Source: Acinetobacter sp. ANC 4910 (lineage in GTDB: Bacteria > Pseudomonadota > Gammaproteobacteria > Pseudomonadales > Moraxellaceae). From it: DNA of 64,000 bases. The translations under genes were made by a program, and so were the position numbers. This document shows positions 34,608 through 43,696 of the stretch, piece by piece. The notes under the pieces were generated by a model that did not search any database, was not told where the DNA came from, and saw nothing but the letters and a program-made list of their open reading frames with translations. Within the stretch, counting starts at the first letter, position 1. Every line of letters starts with the position of its first letter. The stretch lies in NCBI RefSeq assembly GCF_004331035.1, contig NZ_SJNT01000007.1, positions 1-64,000 of the forward strand. Direction: 5' to 3'.

Positions 34608-36074
34608 TTAATGAGTATGTGTATTTTCAATAGACTGAATCACTTCATCTTCAAGCTTTAGCTTCACAACACCCTGTGAATTAGTTAATTTTTGCTGAGT
34701 TTGAATACGCTTAATCATTTTATCTAACACAGTGATCAATTCAGGATACTCGAAGTTTTGCACTTCATCCAAGTTTAACAATAAGTGAAAACCTTTGTAT
34801 TCATAATCAAACCAACGCTGGTAATCTGTTTTTTGAGAAGTATACTTCTCCATCACCTGCCAAGTTCTCACAGGACCCTGAATCCCTTTCAAATAAATGG
34901 GTGATTTAGGCGCACACAAATAATCATTTTTAATCAGGTTGTAGGTATCATCAGAAATTAAAATTTCATCAACTGCTGCGGCACTCTGTAATCGAGCTGC
35001 CAAATTCGCATCACGACCCACAATCGTATAAGCCATACGATGTGCAGCACCATAATTCCCTACGTGACAATAACCAGTACTGATTCCCATACGAATATGC
35101 AACGGAGGATAACCCATTTTAATCCAGCGTTCACGAAGCAATTTCATTTGCTGACGCATAACCATTGCCATTTCTACACAGGTTTTTGCATCTTGCTCTA
35201 CACCTTGTGTATTTGGATCACCAAAGAAAATTAAAATAGCATCGCCCATGAATTTATCAACAGTACCTTCATATTGCTTGGCAATTTCGGTCATGTGACT
35301 TAAATAATCATTAAGTAAGTAGGCAAGATCATCTGGAATTAGCGTTTCAGATAGCTCAGTAAAACCCTGAATATCGGAAAAAAAAACTGTCATTTTTTTA
35401 CGCTTGTATTCAATTTTGGCCTCCGACTCTCCTTTCATGATCGATTGCCATAGCTGTAGCGGCGCATAACGACTGAGTTGATTTGCGAACTCCATATAGC
35501 GATTCATTTGATTATAATAATATTCACGCTTGGTATGGATATAGCGAATGCGGCGGCTTTGATAAATAATTCCAACACCAAAATAGGTGATTAAACATAA
35601 AAATGAAAGAACCGTCAGTTCTGACGATGTATGTTCGAAATACTCACCAAACCCAAAAATAAAAATATTACCAAAATAAAAGACAGCAACGCCAAACACA
35701 CAAGTGAGCATGGCCGAGAAAAAAGAAACTTTTGTATTAATAGATGAGAATAAAATTGCAAAAATTGCAGTAAAAGTCAGCACTAAACTTAAATGCACGG
35801 CCGACAACATAATTGCAATAACCACTACATCAATCGCAAATAATGTATTGCGCTTGGTATGATAACCAAACTTGAAGTCTAACCAATTCGAAAGCTTAGG
35901 AAGAATTAATGCCACAATTCCAAGCAGAATTGGTACATAAATTTGATATTTGGTTTCTGGGGATGTGTAGTGATAAACAACTAAAAGTAGAGATAGCATT
36001 GCATATCCCATCACACGATGAAGATATTCAAAATGCTTAGGGTCTCTATCTATCCAATTGCTTAATGATAGCAC
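34608..36074 (-). CDS. Membrane-bound class III adenylate/guanylate cyclase
   Basis: 488 residues: six predicted transmembrane helices in the first ~170, a short linker, then a class III cyclase catalytic domain. Metal-binding aspartates lie in FFSDIQGFTELS and GDAILIFFGDP; VDKFMGDA carries the lysine used for adenine recognition; VGRDANLAARLQ holds the transition-state Asn and Arg. All catalytic positions look intact, so it should be active, most likely making cAMP. It starts at GTG with GGAG six nt upstream. It resembles CyaB-type membrane cyclases of pseudomonads. Confidence 0.88.
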   Translation of the reverse strand: MLSLSNWIDRDPKHFEYLHRVMGYAMLSLLLVVYHYTSPETKYQIYVPILLGIVALILPKLSNWLDFKFGYHTKRNTLFAIDVVVIAIMLSAVHLSLVLTFTAIFAILFSSINTKVSFFSAMLTCVFGVAVFYFGNIFIFGFGEYFEHTSSELTVLSFLCLITYFGVGIIYQSRRIRYIHTKREYYYNQMNRYMEFANQLSRYAPLQLWQSIMKGESEAKIEYKRKKMTVFFSDIQGFTELSETLIPDDLAYLLNDYLSHMTEIAKQYEGTVDKFMGDAILIFFGDPNTQGVEQDAKTCVEMAMVMRQQMKLLRERWIKMGYPPLHIRMGISTGYCHVGNYGAAHRMAYTIVGRDANLAARLQSAAAVDEILISDDTYNLIKNDYLCAPKSPIYLKGIQGPVRTWQVMEKYTSQKTDYQRWFDYEYKGFHLLLNLDEVQNFEYPELITVLDKMIKRIQTQQKLTNSQGVVKLKLEDEVIQSIENTHTH

Positions 36075-36133
36075 TACCTACTCCAGAACCCGAATCTAAT
36101 CACAATTCATCCATAAACAAAGATTTTCTGGGA

Positions 36134-36568
36134 TCAATCCATGCGCCAGTCAAATGGCATGTCACCTTGACCACGTAGAGCAAGCATTAATGTTTGACGC
36201 ATATGCGCAAGAACTTCATTGGTATATGGAACTGCTGGTGTACCCCAAACTGGTTTAGGCCAAACCACGTCATTTTGATAACGGACAACATGATGAAAGT
36301 GCAACTGAGGAACCATGTTACCTAATGCTGCAACATTCATTTTATCAGCGCGAAATACACGTGAAAGTTGACTAGATAACCAACTTGATTCGCGCAAGAA
36401 CTGCTCTTGATCTGCTTGACTCAATTCATATAGCTCAGTTATTCCAGGTACACGTGGAATAAGAATCAGCCAAGGAAACTGCATATCATTCATTAAACGA
36501 CATGTAGAAAGCGGAAAATCGCCTACCAAAAACGTATCTTGAGCAAGTTGTGGATGCAAACTAAACAT
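36134..36568 (-). CDS. HIT-like protein with QLHFH triad
   Basis: 144 residues of the HIT superfamily: IPRVPGITELYELSQADQ and the motif VPQLHFHHVVR near residue 90, where the first His of the triad is Gln. Such QxHxH members are common in gammaproteobacteria and probably hydrolyse or bind nucleotides; substrate unknown. It lies 59 bp upstream of the cyclase gene on the same strand, so they could be co-transcribed. Confidence 0.82.
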   Translation of the reverse strand: MFSLHPQLAQDTFLVGDFPLSTCRLMNDMQFPWLILIPRVPGITELYELSQADQEQFLRESSWLSSQLSRVFRADKMNVAALGNMVPQLHFHHVVRYQNDVVWPKPVWGTPAVPYTNEVLAHMRQTLMLALRGQGDMPFDWRMD

Positions 36569-36791
36569 ATCTTTATAAATGATGGAAAATTAGAATGATG
36601 GTTAATACTATCACATCAAACTAGAGCTGAGTATTCTATAAAAGGTGTTTCATTACAAATAAAGCACTATTTTATATGATATTGATCACATTTAACACTT
36701 TAATAATTTTTCTAAATAAATCAATTGCTTCTTCGGCTATCATTCCAATCTTACTTTTAGAAAGTCAAGCCAAAGAAGCGCGTTCTAGAGA

Positions 36792-39700
36792 CTAATTTAA
36801 CTCTTTAATCAAACTCTCAAGTAACTCATTAATAAATTGGATTCTTTTTTGAAAATCTTCCAACATCACCATGACTTTTAGGCGCTGACCACCTTCCATT
36901 CTGAAGAAGGTCGGATGTTTTTGCATCATACTAATGATACTCATCGCCTGCACAGGTGTATCTTGTGAAAATTCAATATAGCCACCATTGGTATTAATAT
37001 CGATTTTAGTAATACCAAGGTGTTCGGCTTTCAGACGCAACTGATGCACAGCAAACAATTGCTTGACAGGTTGTGGTGGAATACCAAAACGATCAATCAA
37101 TTCCATACGAATATTATCGAGTTTTTCTTGATGATCTGTATTACTAATACGCTTATAAAAAAGGAGTCGTTGATGAACATCCCCCAAATAATCATCTGGA
37201 ATTAATGCAGGCATATGTAAATTGATCTCAGCCGTTAATGACAACGGTGCATCAAAGTTTGGTGTTTTACCCTTCTGAATGGCTTTGGTCGCTTTTTCAA
37301 GCATTTCCATATACAAGCTATAACCAATTGCTTGCATAGAACCACTTTGCTGCTCACCGAGTAATTCACCCGCACCACGAATTTCAAGATCTTCCGTCGC
37401 CAACATGAAACCCGCACCCAAGGTTGCAGCACGTTGAATGGCATCGAGTCGTTTTTCTGCATCACCTTTTAGTCCTTTAATGGAAGGCACTAACAAATAG
37501 GCATAAGCTTGGTGATGCGAACGTCCAACACGTCCACGCAATTGATGCAATTGTGCCAATCCCAACTTATCGGCACGTTCAATTAAGATTGTGTTGGCAT
37601 TTGGGACATCAATCCCTGTTTCAATAATGGTTGAACAAACCAAGACATTATATTCTTTATGGTAAAACTGCTGCATGACTTGTTCAAGTTCACGCTCTCG
37701 CATTTGCCCGTGCGCTACAGCAACGCGTGCTTCGGGCACAAGTTCACGAAGATTTTCTGCCGCTCTTTCGATGGTCTCAACTTCATTATGCAAGAAGTAA
37801 ACTTGTCCACCGCGTAGCAGTTCACGCAGAATGGCTTCTTTCACTGATTCGGACGTATGCTCCTGCACAAAAGTTTTTACAGCTAAGCGGCGTGCAGGTG
37901 GTGTAGCAATAATCGATAAATCACGCATACCACTAAATGCCATATTCAAAGTCCGCGGAATTGGCGTTGCGGTAAGAGTCAGCATATCCACATCGGCACG
38001 CATCGCTTTGATTCTTTCTTTATCACGCACACCAAAACGATGTTCTTCATCTACAATCATTAGACCGAGATTCTTAAACTGGACATTCTCTTGCAGAATC
38101 TTGTGGGTACCCACCACAATATCGACTTTACCTTCGGCTAAATCTTCAATGATTTTGAGATGAGTTTTACTAGAACCAAAACGCGACAATACTTCTATAC
38201 GAATTGGCCAATCCGCAAAACGGTCTTTGAATGACTCAAAGTGCTGCTGAGCCAATAAGGTGGTCGGAACCAACACAGCAACTTGCTTATTATTTTGGAC
38301 TGCTAAAAATGCTGCACGCATAGCAACTTCAGTTTTACCAAAGCCAACATCACCACAGACCAGTCGATCCATAGGTTTGGCAAGCTGCATATCATGCAAC
38401 GTTGCTTCAATGGCATTCGCTTGATCTAAAGTTTCTTCGTATGCGAATCCACTCGCAAATTGCATATATAAGCTTTGATCTAATTCAAAACTGATCCCTG
38501 GTTTAGATTGACGACGTGCCTGTATATGTAGCAGTTCTGCTGCCACATCATGAATTTGTTCTAAGGCTTTACGTTTTGCCTTATTCCAAGCATCTGTACC
38601 CAGTTTATGTAATGGCGCTAAATCAGGATCACCACCACTATATCTACTGATTAAATGCAGATTCGTTACAGGAACATAGACTTTGGCCGCATCTGCATAA
38701 TCAAGTTGCAAAAACTCATGTTCTTGCTCATCGATACTTAGCGTAATTAAACCTGCATAACGCCCAACGCCATAATCAATATGTACTACTGGTGCACCAA
38801 TACTCAGTTCAGTCAAACTTTTAATTAAGAACTCTTCTGAAACTTCTTGCTGACGTTTACGTCGGCGCTGTACTACACGATGCTCATAGAGTTGATTTTC
38901 CGAAATTACACTCAGTTGACCTCGTACAACCAGACCACGATCAAGTGGTGCGTTGGTAATTGCAATTGCTTGTAAAGATTGCTGGAAATCAGCAAAGCTT
39001 TCGACACTTGGAATATCACCCAAAAAAGGGCGCAAAGCATCTTTTAAAGTTTCGCGCCGACCTGCACTTTCTGCGACAAGCAATACTGGATGGTTCACTG
39101 CATCTAAATATTGCTTTACAGCAGCAAAAGGTTTTTCTTGCTTAGGGTCAACCGCTAAACGTGGTGGAGTTTCAGTATCTAAATTGATTGCACCTGCGCG
39201 TTCTTCTACCGCTTCGGCAGACGCAATGACACGGGAAAACTTATTTAATTGTTCTATGACCACGTTTGGCGAAAGAAATAACTCTTCGGGTGGCAAGATA
39301 GGATGATCAACATTGTGCCGACGGTCTTCATAACGGCGTAAAACTTCTTTCCAGAAGCTCGATATCCCCTCGTCTAAGCCATTATCCGTAATGACAGTGC
39401 CATTCCGTGGTAAATACGCCATAAGCGTACTTTGGCTTTGCATCAAAGACTTATCAAAAAACAGCGGTAAATAAAACTCAATACCTGGCGAAGCAATCCC
39501 TTCGAGTACATCTTGATAAATTGGGTTCTTTTTCGGATTTGCCGTTGGAAAACTTTCCGCGTAACGGTCTCTAAATAAAGAACGTGCTTCTTTTAATGGA
39601 AATTCCTTGGCTGGGAGTACACTAAATTTTTCTAAATTTTGCGTGGTACGTTGGGTTTCAGGATCAAAAAATTTTAAGCTTTCAATTTCGTCATCAAAAA

Positions 39701-40250
39701 GGTCGATTCGTATAGGTGAATTTTGACCCGATGAAAAAATATCCATAATACTGCCGCGAACAGCAAATTCACCATGATCATATACCGTATCGACCAGATG
39801 ATAGCCTGCCTGAATCAAGCGCAGTTTTTGCTTTTCAATATCAAATTTTTGTCCAATCTGAATATCAAAATGCTCCCCTAACACCCAAGACGTTGGCGCA
39901 ACCCGCTGTGCCAAAGTCGAGGCGGAAACCAACAATACCCCTTGCTGCGGCATGTTGGATAAAATAGCCAAACGTTCCGAAACAATATCCTGATGAGGAG
40001 ATAAGCGGTCATAAGGTAAAATTTCCCAATCTGGAAAAATAGTGGGTTTTAGCCCATAAAATTCAAGTTCACTTTCCAACTGCGCTAAGTGCTGACTATT
40101 TCGTGCAACAAGAATAAAAAGTTGCTGATGTTTTTTTGAGATTTCTTTAAATAATAGTGCAGCAGCTGAACCTTGTAATTGTCCAATCCAGCGTTTGTCA
40201 CCTGCTTTCAACTTAGACAGATTGAGTTGAGCAATTTCTTGTTCGAACAT
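36792..40250 (-). CDS. mfd: Transcription-repair coupling factor Mfd
   Basis: 1152 residues. It removes stalled RNA polymerase and recruits UvrA. The N-terminal UvrB-like module is at 1-360. The RNA polymerase-interaction domain comes around 480-560 (IGAPVVHIDYGVGRYAGL). The RecG-like translocase has Walker A-type GDVGFGKTEVAMRAAF, DEEHRFGV, TATPIPRTLN and the C-terminal helicase motif QLRGRVGR, followed by the TRCF domain. Full length and intact. A gene-poor 222 bp separates it from the HIT-like gene. Confidence 0.98.
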   Translation of the reverse strand: MFEQEIAQLNLSKLKAGDKRWIGQLQGSAAALLFKEISKKHQQLFILVARNSQHLAQLESELEFYGLKPTIFPDWEILPYDRLSPHQDIVSERLAILSNMPQQGVLLVSASTLAQRVAPTSWVLGEHFDIQIGQKFDIEKQKLRLIQAGYHLVDTVYDHGEFAVRGSIMDIFSSGQNSPIRIDLFDDEIESLKFFDPETQRTTQNLEKFSVLPAKEFPLKEARSLFRDRYAESFPTANPKKNPIYQDVLEGIASPGIEFYLPLFFDKSLMQSQSTLMAYLPRNGTVITDNGLDEGISSFWKEVLRRYEDRRHNVDHPILPPEELFLSPNVVIEQLNKFSRVIASAEAVEERAGAINLDTETPPRLAVDPKQEKPFAAVKQYLDAVNHPVLLVAESAGRRETLKDALRPFLGDIPSVESFADFQQSLQAIAITNAPLDRGLVVRGQLSVISENQLYEHRVVQRRRKRQQEVSEEFLIKSLTELSIGAPVVHIDYGVGRYAGLITLSIDEQEHEFLQLDYADAAKVYVPVTNLHLISRYSGGDPDLAPLHKLGTDAWNKAKRKALEQIHDVAAELLHIQARRQSKPGISFELDQSLYMQFASGFAYEETLDQANAIEATLHDMQLAKPMDRLVCGDVGFGKTEVAMRAAFLAVQNNKQVAVLVPTTLLAQQHFESFKDRFADWPIRIEVLSRFGSSKTHLKIIEDLAEGKVDIVVGTHKILQENVQFKNLGLMIVDEEHRFGVRDKERIKAMRADVDMLTLTATPIPRTLNMAFSGMRDLSIIATPPARRLAVKTFVQEHTSESVKEAILRELLRGGQVYFLHNEVETIERAAENLRELVPEARVAVAHGQMRERELEQVMQQFYHKEYNVLVCSTIIETGIDVPNANTILIERADKLGLAQLHQLRGRVGRSHHQAYAYLLVPSIKGLKGDAEKRLDAIQRAATLGAGFMLATEDLEIRGAGELLGEQQSGSMQAIGYSLYMEMLEKATKAIQKGKTPNFDAPLSLTAEINLHMPALIPDDYLGDVHQRLLFYKRISNTDHQEKLDNIRMELIDRFGIPPQPVKQLFAVHQLRLKAEHLGITKIDINTNGGYIEFSQDTPVQAMSIISMMQKHPTFFRMEGGQRLKVMVMLEDFQKRIQFINELLESLIKELN

Positions 40251-40431
40251 GTAGATCGCTTTTTAGAGATAAGTCACTTAATTACAATCTTATCATGCAG
40301 CTAAAAGTACATAAAATTTTTATGCAGTTATATAGTCACTGAATTCAACCGAGCGATGACAACATACATGGCGATTACATTGAAAAATTGCATGCTTGAG
40401 GTAGAAAATTCTCCTTACTCATGTTCGACGC

Positions 40432-40788
40432 CTATTTATCTCGAATAAAATTACGATAGTAATCATTCAGCTTTTTCACAATACTCTTAAACTGGAGTAA
40501 ATTTTCTTCAGTATTGCCTAAACGTACGACAAATTTCTGCTGTGTAATTTCCAAATCAATCTTTTCATTAATCAACATGGCTGCGTAATAAAGTGCTTGC
40601 AGATCATCAAACTTATTTAAACGACGGTTAGAAAAATATTCTAGCCGTTCGGACAATTCCTGATTTAGAACAATTTCGCCTACAATATAGCCCTGCTGTG
40701 GATCAAACTGAATCGCGTGTTCTAACAAGTAAGCTTCTTCTTCTTTCACTTTAGAACTTTTAAATACATCTTTAAGCTTGTTCAGCAT
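40432..40788 (-). CDS. Conserved small protein, unknown function
   Basis: 118 residues, soluble and charged, with no signal or membrane segment. It is mixed alpha/beta (HAIQFDPQQGYIVGEIVLNQEL, LQALYYAAMLINEKIDLEITQQKFVVRLG). The frame is open to 40806; the ATG at 40788 has GGGATG at moderate distance. It shares direction with mfd, 180 bp away. No family is recognised. Confidence 0.65.
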   Translation of the reverse strand: MLNKLKDVFKSSKVKEEEAYLLEHAIQFDPQQGYIVGEIVLNQELSERLEYFSNRRLNKFDDLQALYYAAMLINEKIDLEITQQKFVVRLGNTEENLLQFKSIVKKLNDYYRNFIRDK

Positions 40789-41529
40789 CTCAGCACATCC
40801 CGCCAACCTTTTGAATGACTATTATATAGTGCAAATACTTAAGTCTTTCGTTCGGCACGATTTAAGAGCTAGTTTTTATTCACTTAGACCATCAATGCGC
40901 TATAGTCGTACCATGCAAATATTGTGTTCAATCTAATTTTCACCACTATAAATGGAAATAAGACGGGTACTTTTACCCTCCCAGTCTCTTCACTATTTTG
41001 AAGTAAAAAAATCATTGGTAAACTATAGAATAACTATACAAATGTAGAGTATAGAAGTGTAAAATCAAACTTGGCAAAATTTAATTGAAAAATATAGCAA
41101 TATCAAAATTGCTCTAAAAAAGCTTAATTTTTAAGTTTCATGGCTTGATTGCTGCAAAAGAAAAAGTCAATTAAAGGTATCTAACTAATATTTCTTGCAA
41201 ATAATGACAAATCTTATTGTTATTTTATGTAAACAAAATCATTTTTTTAAAGAAATCCCATCTTTATAGGCTAAATTACCATCAAATATGGTGAATAATC
41301 ATCTTTTCAAAGCATTCATTCTTAAAAAAAGCCTTTTTACATATGCTCAGTATAATTTTTTGTCATTTTTAGTTTTGTAACTAAAATTACATTTCGCTAC
41401 ACAAAATGACTATAAACACCCTAGAAATGTAACAGTAAGTAATTTTGCTTTTATGATTGAATCACCTCCTCGCTATTGCAGCTCAAAAAATCATCTTGGA
41501 TTGATGGTTTTAGTACAAAGGATGGGCAT
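40789..41529. other. Long gene-free region upstream of putP
   Basis: About 740 bp, very AT-rich. Besides a 9-bp inverted repeat at 41387-41432 and several A/T tracts, no gene is supported. It lies between divergent transcription units and probably carries the putP promoter and regulatory sites. Confidence 0.6.
41387..41432. promoter_or_regulatory. Inverted repeat upstream of putP
   Basis: TTACATTTC (41387-41395) and GAAATGTAA (41424-41432) are perfect inverted copies whose centres are 37 bp apart, about 100 bp before putP. A dimeric or looping regulator could bind; the identity is unknown. Confidence 0.4.
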
Positions 41530-43041
41530 ATGAGTCAAGTGAACCCTACATTAATCACCTTTATTTTTTACATTATCGCAATGGTCGGTATTGGCCTATA
41601 TGCCTATAAGGCAACTTCAGATTTCTCTGACTACATTTTGGGTGGACGTAGTCTTGGAAGCGTTGTAACTGCACTTTCTGCAGGTGCATCGGACATGAGC
41701 GGCTGGTTGCTCATGGGTTTACCAGGAGCAATTTACCTCTCTGGTCTCTCTGAAGCGTGGATTGCTATTGGTCTAATTATCGGCGCATGGCTAAACTGGC
41801 TTTTAGTGGCAGGACGTTTACGTGTTCACACTGAATTTCAGAATAATGCACTGACCTTACCAGATTTTTTCACTGGTCGTTTTGGTGATAAAAAGCGTGT
41901 ATTACGTATTATTTCAGCATTCGTTATTTTAATCTTCTTTGCTATTTACTGTGCTTCGGGCATGGTTGCTGGCGCACGTTTATTCGAAAGCTTATTCGGA
42001 TGGAACTACTCTACTGCCCTTTGGATTGGTGCACTCGCAACAATTTCATATGTATGTATTGGTGGTTTCCTTGCAGTAAGTTGGACGGATACATTCCAAG
42101 CAGGCTTAATGATTTTTGCCTTGTTGTTGATGCCAATGATTGCTTATCTTTCTATTGATAACCATAGTCAACAGTTTGGTGTATTGCTTGAAACTGCTCG
42201 TCCACAAGCGTGGAATATGCTTGAAGGACTGAGTACCGTTGCCATTCTATCATCAATGGCGTGGGGCTTAGGCTATTTTGGTCAACCACATATCCTTGTA
42301 CGCTTTATGGCAGCCGATTCTGTGAAGACGATTCCAGCTGCACGTCGTATTGGTATGGCTTGGATGATTTTATGTCTTGGTGGTGCAGTAGGTACAGGCT
42401 TTATTGGTATTGCTTACTTCCAACAACACCCAGAACTCGCAGCCGTTGTTTCTCAGAACCCTGAAACAATTTTTATGGAATTGAATAAAATTTTATTTAA
42501 TCCATGGGTGGCTGGTATTATCCTTGCTGCAATTCTTTCAGCTGTTATGAGTACTTTAAGCTGTCAGCTTCTAGTTTGCTCAAGTACCCTAACTGAAGAT
42601 TTGTACAAAGCATTTATCCGTAAAAATGCAACGCAAAAAGAATTGGTTTGGGTTGGTCGTTTGATGGTTATCAGTATTTCTATCCTTGCGATTACTCTTG
42701 CTCAAAACCCAGACAGTAAAGTTTTAGGTTTGGTGGCTTATGCTTGGGCTGGTTTCGGTGCTGCATTTGGTCCATTGATTATCTTGTCTTTGTTCTGGAA
42801 GCGTATGACACTGAATGGTGCAATCGTGGGTATTCTTGTCGGTGCAATTACCGTGATCGTATGGAAAAATACGATGGGTTATACTGGCTTGTATGAAATT
42901 ATTCCAGGCTTCATTCTATCGTTCATCAGCATTATTGTTGTGAGCCTTCTTGGTAAAGCGCCAGAGAAAGAAGTTATTGACCGTTTTGAACAAGCAGATG
43001 CTTTTTACAAACGTGAAATGGCTGAATTGAAGAATAAATAA
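41530..43041 (+). CDS. putP: Sodium/proline symporter PutP
   Basis: 503 residues of the solute:sodium symporter family with about 13 transmembrane helices. FSDYILGGRSLGSVVTALSAGASDMSGWLLMGLPGAIY contains the Na+/proline-binding region of helices 1-2 typical of PutP (quoted in parts: FSDYILGGR; ASDMSGWLLMGLPG). The frame opens earlier at 41476; the ATG at 41530 has AAGGATGG and is chosen. It supplies proline to PutA, encoded divergently past the regulator. Confidence 0.95.
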   Translation: MSQVNPTLITFIFYIIAMVGIGLYAYKATSDFSDYILGGRSLGSVVTALSAGASDMSGWLLMGLPGAIYLSGLSEAWIAIGLIIGAWLNWLLVAGRLRVHTEFQNNALTLPDFFTGRFGDKKRVLRIISAFVILIFFAIYCASGMVAGARLFESLFGWNYSTALWIGALATISYVCIGGFLAVSWTDTFQAGLMIFALLLMPMIAYLSIDNHSQQFGVLLETARPQAWNMLEGLSTVAILSSMAWGLGYFGQPHILVRFMAADSVKTIPAARRIGMAWMILCLGGAVGTGFIGIAYFQQHPELAAVVSQNPETIFMELNKILFNPWVAGIILAAILSAVMSTLSCQLLVCSSTLTEDLYKAFIRKNATQKELVWVGRLMVISISILAITLAQNPDSKVLGLVAYAWAGFGAAFGPLIILSLFWKRMTLNGAIVGILVGAITVIVWKNTMGYTGLYEIIPGFILSFISIIVVSLLGKAPEKEVIDRFEQADAFYKREMAELKNK

Positions 43042-43059
43042 TTCTTCGTACAGTTAAAA

Positions 43060-43085
43060 AATAAAGGGGCTAATGCCCCTTTATT
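43060..43085. terminator. Bidirectional terminator, putP / Lrp-family gene
   Basis: AATAAAGGGGC (43060-43070) pairs with GCCCCTTTATT (43075-43085), loop TAAT, between converging genes. Confidence 0.92.
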
Positions 43086-43086
43086 T

Positions 43087-43578
43087 TTATCTACTCTTTT
43101 TAACTTTAAGGTTTAACTTCGCACTTTCTTTAATCACTTCCATAACAGGATAGCTTCGGGTTTCTTTAATACCGGGTAACTGCCAAAGCACCTGCCCTGA
43201 TATTTTACGAAACTCTTCCATACTGGCGCAGCGGATCTTTATAACAAAATCAAATCCACCACTGGTCATGTGACATTCGACAATTTCTGGATACTGCATC
43301 ACTGCCTCACAGAACTCATCTAATACATTTGGTGTAGTTTTATCGAGTAAAATCTCTACAAAGACCACAAAATTTGAGTTCAACATCGCAGCGTTTAACT
43401 TAGCTTCATAACCAAGAATAAACCCATCTTTACTGAGCTTCTGTACCCTTGCCAATACTGCCGTTGGTGACAAGTTCACTTCTTCTGCCAATTTAATATT
43501 CGATATTCGACCATCATTTTGCAGAATATCTAAAATTTTAATATCCGTTCGATCAAGCGATAAAATTTGGCTAGACAT
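43087..43578 (-). CDS. Lrp/AsnC family regulator, probably of put genes
   Basis: 163 residues. N-terminal winged helix (LDRTDIKILDILQNDGRISNIKLAEEVNLSPTAVLARVQKL, read in parts) and a C-terminal RAM ligand-binding domain (CHMTSGGFDFVIKIRCASMEEF). It is transcribed divergently from putA with 118 bp between, and next to putP. This matches Lrp-type PutR regulators that activate putA on proline in bacteria whose PutA lacks a DNA-binding domain. The role is inferred from context. Confidence 0.85.
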   Translation of the reverse strand: MSSQILSLDRTDIKILDILQNDGRISNIKLAEEVNLSPTAVLARVQKLSKDGFILGYEAKLNAAMLNSNFVVFVEILLDKTTPNVLDEFCEAVMQYPEIVECHMTSGGFDFVIKIRCASMEEFRKISGQVLWQLPGIKETRSYPVMEVIKESAKLNLKVKKSR

Positions 43579-43696
43579 CTGAATTAATCTCTAAAAATAA
43601 GGGAAACTATAGTGAGTTATTCGGGTTTATTTCTGTGATCATTAATTATATACGGCAATTTGCTTAACTCAATCTTTTCAGTCACAGGAAGTTGGC

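Noticed and set aside
41476-41529. Longer PutP start
   Set aside because: ATG 41530 has AAGGATGG at good spacing and fits the family N-terminus.
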